Source: DASVHS01 sp035468985 (GTDB lineage: Bacteria > Acidobacteriota > Thermoanaerobaculia > Gp7-AA8). From it: 64,000 nt of DNA. The DNA lies in assembly GCA_035468985.1 (NCBI GenBank), contig DATISF010000008.1, positions 1 through 64,000 on the forward strand, given 5' to 3'. The translations under genes were made by a program, and so were the position numbers. The notes beneath the pieces are model-generated. The model did not search any database and was not told the DNA's origin. It saw nothing but the letters and a program-made list of their open reading frames with translations. Position 1 is the stretch's first letter. Every line of letters starts with the position of its first letter. Positions 49,544 to 58,861 of the stretch are shown here, piece after piece.

Positions 49544-50630
49544 GCTCGAAGGAAGCGAGAGTCTCGACGTGATGCGTGTTCGGGAAGAGGTCGAGAAGGT
49601 CGAGCGTGGAGAGGCGCCAACCCGACGCGGTCAGCCGGTTCGCGTCGCGCGAAAAGGTTACCGGATCACAGGAGAGATAACAAACCATCTCCCGCGCTTT
49701 CTCGCCGGCCGCGGCGATGACTTCCTTTTGCGCGCCCGCTCGCGGCGGATCGAGAAGGATGAAGTCGGCCTCGGGGATGCGCGTGACCTGCTCTTCGACG
49801 GGTGCTTCGACGATGGCGACGTTCCGCGGCACATTGCGCCGCGCGTAGCGTGCCGAGTCCGCGGACCCTTCGATGGCGAACACCTTCGCGAACCGATCCG
49901 CGAGCGGAACGGTGAAGAACCCGACGCCGGCATAGAGATCGATGGCCACGTCCCGGGTGCGAACGCGATCGGCGTGCGCGGCCACCAGCCGCAACATCGT
50001 GCCGAGGAGGTGGCGGTTGACCTGGAAGAAGGAGCGGGTGGAGAGCTGGTACGTGTAGTCGTCGACGCGCATCGTCAATTCTGCATCTCCGGCGATCACG
50101 CGGCCGTCGATCTCCCACTGCTCGCCTTCGACCGGATTCACGGCCGTGTTGACACCGACGACCTCGCACTCCTTTGCCAGCGGCACGACGCGATTCGATC
50201 GCATCGCGTAGAAGCCGATCGCTTCCCCTTGGCGATGCAGACGGCTGCGGATTCTGTAGTTGAGCGGAGAGGCATGAATCGCGATCGGCGGAAGCGATGC
50301 CACGTCGAACTTGCCGATGCGGCGCATGGACTCGGTGAGGATCCTTCGCTTCGCTTCGAGCTGCTTGTCGAGCCGGAGCGCGGTCCAGTCGCAGCCGCCG
50401 CATTCTTCCGCGACCGGACACGGCGCCGCGCGGCGGAAGGGTGACGATTCGACGATGTGGACCAGGTCCGCCTTCGCAAATCCTTTCTTCACTTCGATCA
50501 GGCGGACAACAGCGACATCGCCCGGATAGATGTTGGACGTGAAGATCGGAAAGCCGTCGATGCGCGCGAGCCCGTCACCGCCGGCGACGAGCTCCGTGGG
50601 AGCAACTGTCACTTCGTCGCCGATTCGCAT
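49533..50630 (-). CDS. RNA uracil-5-methyltransferase (TrmA/RlmD family)
   Basis: A 365-residue SAM-dependent methyltransferase: an N-terminal TRAM domain (about 1-62), a likely 4Fe-4S site (Cys71, Cys77 and Cys80 in CPVAEECGGC, fourth Cys in AKECEV), the SAM loop IDLYAGVGFFTVPLA, and the catalytic LSCDPVTFSRD near the C-terminus. It methylates a uracil C5 in rRNA or tRNA; which site (RlmC/RlmD-like or TrmA-like) is open. TACAAT ends 6 bases before the ATG and shares a TA with the divergent cupredoxin promoter. Confidence 0.9.
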   Translation of the reverse strand: MRIGDEVTVAPTELVAGGDGLARIDGFPIFTSNIYPGDVAVVRLIEVKKGFAKADLVHIVESSPFRRAAPCPVAEECGGCDWTALRLDKQLEAKRRILTESMRRIGKFDVASLPPIAIHASPLNYRIRSRLHRQGEAIGFYAMRSNRVVPLAKECEVVGVNTAVNPVEGEQWEIDGRVIAGDAELTMRVDDYTYQLSTRSFFQVNRHLLGTMLRLVAAHADRVRTRDVAIDLYAGVGFFTVPLADRFAKVFAIEGSADSARYARRNVPRNVAIVEAPVEEQVTRIPEADFILLDPPRAGAQKEVIAAAGEKAREMVCYLSCDPVTFSRDANRLTASGWRLSTLDLLDLFPNTHHVETLASFERAQ

Positions 50631-50636
50631 CCAGCG

Positions 50637-50646
50637 ATTGTAGGAT
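50637..50646. promoter_or_regulatory. Symmetric divergent -10 module (methyltransferase / cupredoxin)
   Basis: ATTGTAGGAT. Minus TACAAT and plus TAGGAT each end exactly 6 bases before their start codons (50630 and 50653). The boxes share the central TA; the start codons are only 22 bases apart. Confidence 0.65.
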
Positions 50647-50652
50647 CAGCGG

Positions 50653-51096
50653 ATGCGAAAGCTGCTTCTGCTCCTGGGATTGGCGGCTGCCTGTGCGCAG
50701 CCGCGCGAATACTCCGGCCCTGACATCACCATGGGCGGCAAGGCTCGCGATCGCGTCATCGTCATGACCGAGGCGCTGGTCACGAAAGAGGGCGGGCCGA
50801 AGGAGGCGCTGGCCGCGTTCGGCGAAGCGTACGCGTTCGACCCGGCCACGATCGCCGTGCGCCAGGAGCGGCCGACGGAGATCGTGTTCTGGAATCTGCA
50901 GGCCGACGACGATCACGATTTCATGCTTCTCGATTCGCACGGCGAGGTCGTCTTCCGGACGAAGCTGCTGCCGCTTCAGAAGCCGTCGTTCGTCTTTACG
51001 TTTCACCGGCCGGGGCTGTATCGCTTCTACTGCACGATGCATCAGCCGGAGATGTCCGGCGCGTTCGTCGTGACGCCACAGCCCCAGCGACGTTGA
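50653..51096 (+). CDS. Cupredoxin-type lipoprotein (blue copper)
   Basis: A 147-residue lipoprotein (lipobox LAAAC, Cys14). The beta-sandwich has the type-1 copper ligand set His88 (DDDHDF), Cys127, His130 and Met134 (FYCTMHQPEM), with the Cys-x2-His-x3-Met spacing of plastocyanin/azurin-like proteins. It would act as a periplasmic or outer-membrane-anchored electron carrier or copper protein. The following gene is sucC, 21 bases on, probably under its own promoter. Confidence 0.82.
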   Translation: MRKLLLLLGLAAACAQPREYSGPDITMGGKARDRVIVMTEALVTKEGGPKEALAAFGEAYAFDPATIAVRQERPTEIVFWNLQADDDHDFMLLDSHGEVVFRTKLLPLQKPSFVFTFHRPGLYRFYCTMHQPEMSGAFVVTPQPQRR

Positions 51097-51117
51097 TGTG
51101 ATAAAACTCCGCGCCCT

Positions 51118-52283
<1,166 letters not shown>

Positions 52284-52284
<1 letters not shown>

Positions 52285-53183
52285 TGGCCATCTGGGCAGA
52301 CAAGAACACGCGCGTCATCGTGCAGGGCATCACCGGCCGCGAGGGAACGTTCCACGCCATCCAGTGCCGCGACTACGGAACGAAGATCGTCGGCGGTGTC
52401 ACTCCGGGCAAGGGCGGCACGACGCACGAAGGTTTCGCAGTCTTCAATTCGGTCAGGGACGCGCGCGAGAAAGAAGGGGCGAACTGCTCGCTGATCTTCG
52501 TTCCGCCGCCTTTCGCTGCCGACGCGGTGATGGAATCCGCGGACGCAGGCGTCGAGCTGATCGTCTGCATCACCGAGGGGATTCCGGTGAACGACATGAT
52601 GCGGGCGCACGATTTTCTGAAGAAGTCGAACGCGCGCAACACCGCGGCGGGGCAGACACCGTCGCGACTCATCGGTCCGAATTGTCCCGGCATCATCACG
52701 CCGGGCGAAGCGAAGATCGGCATCATGCCGGGACACATTCACCGGCCGGGTCCGATCGGCATCGTGTCGCGATCGGGAACGCTCACCTACGAGGCGGTCG
52801 GCCAGACGCGCAACATCGGCCAGTCGACCGCGGTCGGAATCGGCGGCGATCCGCTGCCGGGGACGAACTTCATCGATTGCCTGGCCGCGTTCGAGGCCGA
52901 TCCGAAGACCGAAGCGATCATCATGATCGGCGAGATCGGCGGGACGGCGGAAGAAGATGCGGCCGCGTTCGTGAAGGCGAACGTGAAGAAGCCGGTGGTG
53001 GCGTTCATCGCCGGACAGACCGCGCCGCCGGGACGGCGCATGGGTCACGCCGGGGCGATCATCAGCGGCGGCAAGGGAACCGCGGCGGAGAAGATGTCCG
53101 CGCTGCAGGCAGCCGGAATCCATGTCGTCAAGGCCCCGTCCGACATGGGAAAGATGATCGAAGAGGTTTGGCGACGCCGCTGA
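52284..53183 (+). CDS. sucD: Succinate--CoA ligase, alpha subunit
   Basis: A 299-residue CoA-binding subunit: QGITGREGTFH, GGVTPGKGG, the catalytic phosphohistidine in GHAGAIISGGKGTA, and GPNCPGIITPGEAKIGIMPG. Full length and directly coupled to sucC. The S51-like gene follows with an overlap. Confidence 0.96.
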
Positions 53184-53842
53184 CGCTCGCACTGGCGACG
53201 CCGGTCCACCTTCTCGTGCTGATCGGCGGCGGCGAGTTCTCGTTCGGCGAGACGCGCGCCATCGACGAGTTTCTCCTCTCGCGCATGCCGGCGGACCGGC
53301 GCACGGTCGCGTTTCTTCCGACGGCATCGGGATCGCCGGAGTACGCGACGCACATCGGCAAGTACTTCGGAGAGATCGATCCCAGCGTCCGGACGATCAA
53401 CGTTCCGGTCTATCGCGGCCGCGACAACCGCCGTCAGAAGAATCTCCACATGCTTCTTTCCGCCGGGATGATCTACGTCGGCGGCGGCGTCACGAATCAG
53501 TTGCTGGCAACGCTTCGCCAATCGCCCGCGGAGATGGCCATGCGCGATGCGGCGAAGAACGGCGCGGTCATCGCCGCAATCGGCGCGGCGGCTTCGTCGT
53601 TCGGCGTTCGCGCGCGAAACATGAGCGGCGCCGGCGCGCTGGACGGTCTCGGCTGGCTCGCCGGGACGGTCGTCGAGACGGGATTCGAGCCTGATGACGA
53701 TGTCCCCCTCCGGCGGCTGATGTCGTTGCCGGACATCGACATCGGCCTCGGCATCCCGCCGCGCGCAGCCGTGGCGATCGGACCCGACGGGACCACGCAG
53801 ATCCTCGGCGAGGGTCGGGTGGCGGTCTTTCGAAAGCCCTAG
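53168..53842 (+). CDS. Cyanophycinase/S51-like protein lacking the nucleophilic serine
   Basis: A 224-residue class I amidotransferase-like fold: LLVLIGGGEFSFGE at the N-terminus, FLPTASGSPE, IYVGGGVTNQLLATLR, then IAAIGAAASSFG at the nucleophile elbow. Peptidase S51 and cyanophycinase have GxSAGA here; the serine position is alanine. Either the enzyme is inactive or another residue acts. The start is uncertain: TTG 53168 overlaps sucD by 16 bases, CTG 53180 would give a 4-base overlap, and GTG 53216 would lose the first strand. Confidence 0.65.
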   Translation: MATPLTLALATPVHLLVLIGGGEFSFGETRAIDEFLLSRMPADRRTVAFLPTASGSPEYATHIGKYFGEIDPSVRTINVPVYRGRDNRRQKNLHMLLSAGMIYVGGGVTNQLLATLRQSPAEMAMRDAAKNGAVIAAIGAAASSFGVRARNMSGAGALDGLGWLAGTVVETGFEPDDDVPLRRLMSLPDIDIGLGIPPRAAVAIGPDGTTQILGEGRVAVFRKP

Positions 53843-53892
53843 GCCCGTGCCTTGCAGCCTGCAGAGCACGCCGGAGGTGCAACATTTCCACC

Positions 53893-54591
53893 GTGGAGGA
53901 AGAAAAGCAGGTCACCAGCGAAGAGCTTCTGCGCTTCTTCAGCGTCCTCTCGCATGATCTGAAGTCGCCGATCTTCGCCGTCGACGGATTCAGCGAGCTG
54001 CTGCTCAGCGACTACGCCGACAAGCTCGACGAAGAGGGACAGGACTTTCTGCGCCGCGTCCGCTCGAGCGCGCAGTACATGAAGAAAGTCCTCGACGACA
54101 TGTCGCACATGGTCAAGCTTCTCGGCCGTCCCACGGTGAAGCGGCCGACGCCACTCCGCGAGATCGTCGAGGAGGTTCTCCTCAAGTACAACTACATGAT
54201 CGAAGAAGGCGGAGTGCGCGTGGATCTTCCCGCGGATCTGCCTGTCGTCGATGTGGATCCCGACAAGATGCGCGAGGCGATCGGTGCGATGGTGTCCAAC
54301 GCTCTCTTCTTCAATGACCGGCCGAAAGGCGAGCGCGAGATCGCCATCAGCTGTACACGCGACCCCTCCGGCCTTCAGTTCTGCGTGCGCGACAACGGCA
54401 TCGGCATCGATCCGCAATACGCGCAGCAGGTCTTCGAGCTGGGCGGTGTCAGCAAGATGGACAGGCAACGCGGCGGCGGACCGGGTTACGGCCTGTTTCT
54501 CGCGAAGCGCGTCATCGAGAGCCACGGCGGCACGATGAGCGTGGAGTCGGCTCCCGACCAGGGATCGACGTTCTGCTTCACTCTCCCTTAG
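53893..54591 (+). CDS. Soluble histidine kinase (HisKA-HATPase)
   Basis: A 232-residue protein with no membrane segment or sensor domain: HisKA (FFSVLSHDLKSPIFAVDGF, phospho-accepting His21) and HATPase (N box SNALFF, DNGIGI, GGGPGYGLFLAKRV). It begins almost directly with the dimerisation helix, so its input must come from a partner. The nearest receiver gene is far away at 29867-31276. GTG start; a GGAGG lies 16 bases upstream and AACATT 6 bases upstream. Confidence 0.88.
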   Translation: MEEEKQVTSEELLRFFSVLSHDLKSPIFAVDGFSELLLSDYADKLDEEGQDFLRRVRSSAQYMKKVLDDMSHMVKLLGRPTVKRPTPLREIVEEVLLKYNYMIEEGGVRVDLPADLPVVDVDPDKMREAIGAMVSNALFFNDRPKGEREIAISCTRDPSGLQFCVRDNGIGIDPQYAQQVFELGGVSKMDRQRGGGPGYGLFLAKRVIESHGGTMSVESAPDQGSTFCFTLP

Positions 54592-54627
54592 TCGTGGAGG
54601 CCGCTCTTTCGACCGGCCCGCCAGTTC

Positions 54628-55136
54628 GTTAGGCAACGGCCTCTACACTCCTGGACAGAACCTCTGCGCAAGTCGTCATCCTGAGTCGGCGAAGCGCGAC
54701 GAAGGATCTCAAGATGCGAAAACGCGTGCGATTTCGAGATCCTTCGCCGTCTTCGCGGCTCAGGATGACGTGAATAGCGGCTTGCGGCAGAGGCTGCTTA
54801 ACGCTCCGTAGTCTCTTCCGCGAGCGCGCCCACCGCATCGACGGGCAGCGGCTCTTCACCCGGCAACGCGATGATCAGGATGTTAGGCAACCGGCCTCTA
54901 CACTCCTGGACAGAACCTCTGCGCAAGTCGTCGTCCTGAGTCGGCGAAGCGCGACGAAGGATCTCAGGATGCGAAAACGCCTGCCATTTCGAGATCCTTC
55001 GCCGTCTTCGCGGCTCAGGATGACGTGAATAGCGGCTTGCGGCAGAGGCTGCTTAACGCTCGGTAGTCTCTTCCGCAAGCGCGCCCACCGCATCGACGGG
55101 CAGCGGCTCTTCACCCGGCAACGCGATGATCCGGAT
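54628..55136. repeat. Tandem duplication of about 255 bases
   Basis: Units 54628-54881 and 54882-55136 are nearly identical. Each contains one inverted copy of the long palindromic repeat (54659-54794 and 54914-55049) followed by the last 28 codons of the rlpA-like gene. Only the right-hand unit is attached to the intact gene. The 461-base stretch 54592-55052 has no other gene. Confidence 0.92.
54798..54881 (-). pseudogene. Duplicated 3' fragment of the downstream rlpA-like gene
   Basis: It reads LIIALPGEEPLPVDAVGALA and EETTER, then stop, identical in sequence to the C-terminus at 55053-55136. It has no start and no domain; it is a by-product of the tandem duplication. Confidence 0.85.
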
Positions 55137-55604
55137 GTCGACATGACGATCCTCGGCCACATCGACTCCGAGAGCATGCGCGGCCGCCTTCGAGAGATCG
55201 AGGCAGAACTTCTTCACGTACGGACCGCGGTCGTTCACGCGCACCCGGATTGTCCTGCCGGTCGCACGGGAGCGGACTTCGACCCAGGTGCCAAGCGGCA
55301 GCGTGAGATGGGCGGCCGTGAAGCGCCTGTTGCGGAAGATCTCGCCGTTTGCGGTCAGAGTTCCATCGAGGGACGCCGAGTAGTAGCTGGCCAGACCGCA
55401 GAGACGATGCTTCGCCTCGACTGTGGCGTAGTGCGCGAACCGCTCGAACAGCGGGTCGACCTGCGGCAGAGGAGGATCGATCGCCGGACACTCCGCCTGC
55501 AGGGTATCCCCAGGCGTTTCATCCTCACAGAGGCTCTGCGCTGTGACGGCGGAAGCGACCATCAGGAACACCACAGCTGAGGCTGCCAGAACTCTCACTC
55601 GCAT
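55053..55604 (-). CDS. Second RlpA-like protein (DPBB only)
   Basis: A 183-residue exported protein: signal peptide (cleaved near VTAQS), a Pro/Cys-containing linker, then an RlpA-type double-psi beta-barrel with GLASYYS, TANGEIF, AAHLTLPLGT, VRVNDRGPYV and LDLSKAAAHAL. Unlike the RlpA at 8009 it has no SPOR domain and no lipobox. It diverges from an SLT-domain gene, so the two may be co-expressed cell-wall enzymes. The ATG at 55604 is only 3 bases from a TAGAAT box; the GTG two codons inside would be 9 bases away. Confidence 0.85.
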   Translation of the reverse strand: MRVRVLAASAVVFLMVASAVTAQSLCEDETPGDTLQAECPAIDPPLPQVDPLFERFAHYATVEAKHRLCGLASYYSASLDGTLTANGEIFRNRRFTAAHLTLPLGTWVEVRSRATGRTIRVRVNDRGPYVKKFCLDLSKAAAHALGVDVAEDRHVDIRIIALPGEEPLPVDAVGALAEETTER

Positions 55605-55743
55605 CGCATTCTAACTGCCCATCAAGGTTCGAGCCACCTTCAAAGGTCGTGTTCGCTTAATAAGTAAATGTACTTTCAATCATTTACGGGCCTATTTCCG
55701 TGGTCTGGGCCTTGCAAATCAATGTCGCGGAGCGAGGCACGCC
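55605..55743. promoter_or_regulatory. AT-rich divergent control region (rlpA-like / SLT genes)
   Basis: 139 bases, the most AT-rich stretch in this part of the window (TTAATAAGTAAATGTAC). Minus-strand TAGAAT lies at the rlpA-like start. No confident promoter for the SLT gene can be singled out. Confidence 0.4.
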
Positions 55744-56625
55744 ATGCCCGAGATGCCGACTCGACCGTTTCAACAGCGTTTTCTCGACGGGTTCGACCGG
55801 ACCCAGTTGCGGCAGGAGGTCCAGAAGGTCAAGCCGCGGACGAACCTGCGGAAGAAATACCTGACCTGGGCGCTTGGTGCGTCTCTCGCCATGGGCGGAA
55901 TCGGAGCGCCGCTGAAGATCATTCACGACGCGCAGAACAAAATCGGCGAGCGGGTCGCGGCGGCGGCGATTGCCGACCAGGGCATCCATGCTGATCTCAA
56001 GAGCGCGGAGAATATCGCCACCCAGGTGGCGAGTGGAGTCGCGCAAGTCGCCGAGGGCGTTCAGCAGGGCGTGCAGAAGGCAGCCGATGTGCCGCTGTCG
56101 GCGGTGTCCGCGGCGCCGGCGGCGATTGCCGAAGCGCCGTGGCAGATCGTTCAGGCCGCGGAGGATGTGAAGGAGCAGTTCTTCGCGAGCGAGGTTCCGT
56201 TCGGCTCGATCATTTATCGCGAGGCGACGAAGAACAACATCCGCCCCGAGCTCGTCGCGGCGGTGATTCAGCAGGAGTCGAAGTTTCATCCGACCGCACG
56301 CTCGCACGTGGGAGCTCAGGGCCTGATGCAGCTCGTCCCGCGAACCGGGCGGTGGATGGGGGCGAGCAACCTGATGAATCCGGTGGAGAACATCAGCGCG
56401 GGCGCGAAGTACCTGAAGTATCTCGGCGAGCGGTTCAACGGGAACGAGACGAAGATCATCGCCGCGTACAACGCGGGCGAGGGAGCGGTCCGCCGCTTCG
56501 GAGGGATCCCGCCGTACCGCGAGACGGAGAAATACGTCGCCAATGTGCGCAGCTACCAGCGCGACTTCTCCGACCGCATCGAGAGCCGCACGGCCGAGCT
56601 CACGCCCGTTCCGGCGATGCCATAA
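55744..56625 (+). CDS. SLT-domain lytic transglycosylase
   Basis: A 293-residue protein with a hydrophobic segment near 40-60 (ALGASLAMGGIGAP), an Ala-rich helical spacer (about 70-150) and a goose-type lysozyme SLT domain (about 155-280). IQQESKFHPTARSHVGAQGLMQ carries the catalytic Glu, followed by NISAGAKYL and IIAAYNAGEGAVRR. It cuts glycan strands to anhydroMurNAc ends, the substrate later handled by AnmK. The N-terminus before the membrane segment is about 40 residues, suggesting an inner-membrane anchor. Confidence 0.87.
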   Translation: MPEMPTRPFQQRFLDGFDRTQLRQEVQKVKPRTNLRKKYLTWALGASLAMGGIGAPLKIIHDAQNKIGERVAAAAIADQGIHADLKSAENIATQVASGVAQVAEGVQQGVQKAADVPLSAVSAAPAAIAEAPWQIVQAAEDVKEQFFASEVPFGSIIYREATKNNIRPELVAAVIQQESKFHPTARSHVGAQGLMQLVPRTGRWMGASNLMNPVENISAGAKYLKYLGERFNGNETKIIAAYNAGEGAVRRFGGIPPYRETEKYVANVRSYQRDFSDRIESRTAELTPVPAMP

Positions 56626-56676
56626 ATGGAGCCCCGGCTTCAGCCGGGGAGCCTGCCGGCTGAAGCCGGTGCTCCA
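56626..56676. repeat. GGCTTCAGCC/GGCTGAAGCC palindromic element
   Basis: ATGGAGCCCCGGCTTCAGCC ... GGCTGAAGCCGGTGCTCCAT, an almost perfect inverted repeat directly behind the SLT stop codon. Confidence 0.8.
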
Positions 56677-56683
56677 TCTGTGG

Positions 56684-56689
56684 TTGAAT
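56684..56689 (+). promoter_or_regulatory. Extended -10 box of a small membrane-protein gene
   Basis: TTGAAT with TGG directly upstream, 8 bases before the TTG at 56698. Confidence 0.4.
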
Positions 56690-56697
56690 GGCGCCGC

Positions 56698-56931
56698 TTG
56701 TCCGGAGTCAGACTCCTCATCGGATCGATCATCATGGGCGTGATCGTGCCGATCACTCTCTTCGTACTCCTGCGCCTCACGCCGTCAGAGTTGTTCACGG
56801 TATTCGCGACGACGTTCCTCGCCTGGGGCGTCGCCGATCTGCTCTCCACGATTCTGGAGAAGCCGCGGCTGCGCGACCGATCGCCGGGAAAGGCGTTGCG
56901 TGAGGATTGGGAGCGTCGCTCGAAAGAGTGA
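56698..56931 (+). CDS. Small two-helix membrane protein
   Basis: A 77-residue protein with two hydrophobic segments (LLIGSIIMGVIVPITLFVLL and LFTVFATTFLAWGVADLL) and a charged tail. No family is recognised. I prefer the TTG at 56698 because an extended -10 box lies 8 bases upstream; an ATG at 56626 would add 24 residues coded by the palindromic element. It runs convergently to the next gene with a 4-base gap. Confidence 0.5.
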   Translation: MSGVRLLIGSIIMGVIVPITLFVLLRLTPSELFTVFATTFLAWGVADLLSTILEKPRLRDRSPGKALREDWERRSKE

Positions 56932-56935
56932 GGCG

Positions 56936-58573
56936 CTACATCCAGTCGTCCATCTTCTTGAGCAGCTGATCGATCGTCAGCAGTCTCTCGGAGCCGTCCG
57001 AGTCGCGGCGGAAGATCGCGTGATACCAGCCCTTCATTCCGACGGGCGTGTAGGTGTCCCTCCCCAGCTTCAGACGTCCGCCTGACACGAGTTTGAGAAA
57101 GACCTGCTCGTAGGCCGAGCGCGTGAGCCGGCGATCGGGGAACGGAACCGCGTAACTGTTCCTTCGCCTGTCCGCGGTCCTGCGGCGATTGCGGCGCACT
57201 TTTCCGGCGACGAGCGACGTCCCGCGCCGGTCGAGATACTGCTGCGGTCGCGCCGGCACGAGCTTTCCCGGCGTGTCGCCGATCCGGCGTGAGAGCAACG
57301 CTTTCGTTTTCCTGACCCTTCGCGGCACCGCCTCGGAAGGGGAGTCGTCGAGCAGCGAGATCTTCTTGGCCCTCTCCGTCACCGTCTGGCGGACGGCGCG
57401 CTCGCGAGGCTCGAACGCGGGCACGCTGGCCATCTCCGCGAGATGACGCTCGCGTTCGCGCTCGCGGTTCGCAACGTACTCGTCGATCGAGACGCCGCTC
57501 CACGCTTCCTTGGTCGAACGAAGCAGGTTCATTTCCGCGCTGTAATTCTTCAGCTCGTGAATGACCATGCCCCAGCGGCAGAGATGGCCGACGTCTTCGT
57601 ACGCGCTCGGCCGGTCGATCAACTCGAGAAGCGACGGGGCCCGCCCGCTGAGAATCGCGAACAGAAGCCGGAAGCTGAACGGATCGGAGTAGCGGCGGAT
57701 CGAGCGGCGGAAATACCACGCTACGTCGGAGGCAACCTCGCGAAGCGATTTCTTCTCCCCGAACTGCGTCGTCCACAGCCGGGAGTTGATGTCCGATGTG
57801 TAGGGGCTCCGCGGATAGTGAAAGTCTTTCGTGAGCCACCCGCGCCGTGTCGTGTGTTTGCCCGGGACGACGCCTGCGATCACCGGGACCGGCATCTTCT
57901 CGAGCATGGACAGGTCATACGACGGCCAGGTCATCACTTCGCGGACGATCCCGACGATCAGCGTCGCCGTCGCGACCATCAGCCCGGGATCAGGCGTGAA
58001 GTCGACCGTCACTTCGATGCGCCCGCCGCGCGGCCGCACTCCGATCCCGGTCGACCGGCGGTTTGCAGCCACGACCATGACGGGCACCGGAAGGATGTAG
58101 GTGAGCAGCAGCGCCAGCGCTTTCTCGTTGCACGCCGGCGTCTGCAGCCGCTTCGGAATCTCGTAGGAAATGTTGTAGTGGCTGCTGTATGCCTTGAGCC
58201 GCACGGTGTGATCGTTGTTCTTTTCCCATTTCGTCAGCTGATCGCGCACGAACCCGATCTGCTCCCACAGATTGCGAACCATGCGCGCGGTGCTGTGGGG
58301 TGCCAGCTCGATCACCGGAGTGACGACCTCGATCACGCCGCGGTCGAAGTAAACGGCGCCGCCCGTCGGCAGCTGCAGGGAAGATTTTTCTCGCGGAAGC
58401 AGCGGACGGTCGATGAACGCGCTCGGATGTTTCCAGAAAGGCTTGGGATCGATTTCCACGCCGTCGAGCCAGACGTTGAACTCCGATTCCATGCCCATCA
58501 CCGGCATGCGAAGCGTCGTCCGCGGTCTGGGGAGGCGTGACTGGCTGAGATCGTCTTTCCAGGTCGGAGGCAT
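56936..58573 (-). CDS. Pup ligase/depupylase (PafA/Dop)-like protein
   Basis: A 545-residue protein. Its N-terminal third carries what looks like the glutamine-synthetase/GCS-fold core of PafA and Dop: MPVMGMESEFNVWL (28-32 MESEF, compare MGIETEYG), TGGAVYFDRGVIEVVTP (71-86, compare NGARxYxDxxHPExxTPE), and EKNNDHTVRLKAYSSHYNIS (compare KNNTDG...SYGxHENY). The Glu residues that would bind ATP-metal are present. The C-terminal 150 residues are basic and unlike the family. Pup, proteasome and ARC/Mpa genes are absent from the window. A carboxylate-amine ligase or amidohydrolase role is inferred. An in-frame ATG at 58654, inside a palindromic repeat, is an alternative start. Confidence 0.55.
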   Translation of the reverse strand: MPPTWKDDLSQSRLPRPRTTLRMPVMGMESEFNVWLDGVEIDPKPFWKHPSAFIDRPLLPREKSSLQLPTGGAVYFDRGVIEVVTPVIELAPHSTARMVRNLWEQIGFVRDQLTKWEKNNDHTVRLKAYSSHYNISYEIPKRLQTPACNEKALALLLTYILPVPVMVVAANRRSTGIGVRPRGGRIEVTVDFTPDPGLMVATATLIVGIVREVMTWPSYDLSMLEKMPVPVIAGVVPGKHTTRRGWLTKDFHYPRSPYTSDINSRLWTTQFGEKKSLREVASDVAWYFRRSIRRYSDPFSFRLLFAILSGRAPSLLELIDRPSAYEDVGHLCRWGMVIHELKNYSAEMNLLRSTKEAWSGVSIDEYVANRERERERHLAEMASVPAFEPRERAVRQTVTERAKKISLLDDSPSEAVPRRVRKTKALLSRRIGDTPGKLVPARPQQYLDRRGTSLVAGKVRRNRRRTADRRRNSYAVPFPDRRLTRSAYEQVFLKLVSGGRLKLGRDTYTPVGMKGWYHAIFRRDSDGSERLLTIDQLLKKMDDWM

Positions 58574-58647
58574 GCGATTTCCGAGGAGGACTGCGGAACA
58601 GTGAAACTGCAGAGGCAACCTAAGCAAACGGCAGGCCGACGCCAGGG

Positions 58648-58745
58648 CCGTCATCCTGAGCCGCGAAGATGGCGATGGATCTCGGACGTCGCAAATTGAG
58701 ATCCTTCGCCGACTCAGGATGACGACGCACGCAGAGGTTCCCTGA
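58648..58745. repeat. Dispersed long palindromic repeat, copy
   Basis: GCCGTCATCCTGAGCCGCGA ... GACTCAGGATGACGACGCAC with the outer GCAGAGGTT end. Its left arm holds the alternative ATG (58654) of the minus-strand gene. Confidence 0.82.
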
Positions 58746-58758
58746 TCTTATTTCACAC

Positions 58759-58810
58759 GTAGGGCCCACTCTCCAGTGGGCCCGGCGCCGACTGAGAGTC
58801 GGCCCTACGT
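58759..58810. repeat. GC-rich palindromic element
   Basis: GTAGGGCCCACTCTCCAGTG and CCGACTGAGAGTCGGCCCTA; the outer GTAGGGCC/GGCCCTAC pair makes one larger hairpin. Related to 36438 and 25627. Confidence 0.75.
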
Positions 58811-58861
58811 CATGGCAGGCGTTCTGGCATCGTGAGATCCTTCGCTGCGCTCAGGATGACG
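58811..58861. repeat. Right half of a dispersed palindromic repeat at the end of the M15-like gene
   Basis: GTCATGGCAGGCG ... GAGATCCTTCGCTGCG then CTCAGGATGACGG. It includes the stop codon and last residues of the minus-strand M15-like gene. Confidence 0.7.

Noticed and set aside
54628..55136. Insertion sequence
   Set aside because: No transposase and no terminal repeats bounding the unit; it is a plain tandem duplication containing a short palindrome.
57443..58540. 365-codon open frame antisense to the PafA-like gene
   Set aside because: His/Arg/Asp-rich composition typical of a shadow frame; the minus-strand frame has the recognisable motifs.
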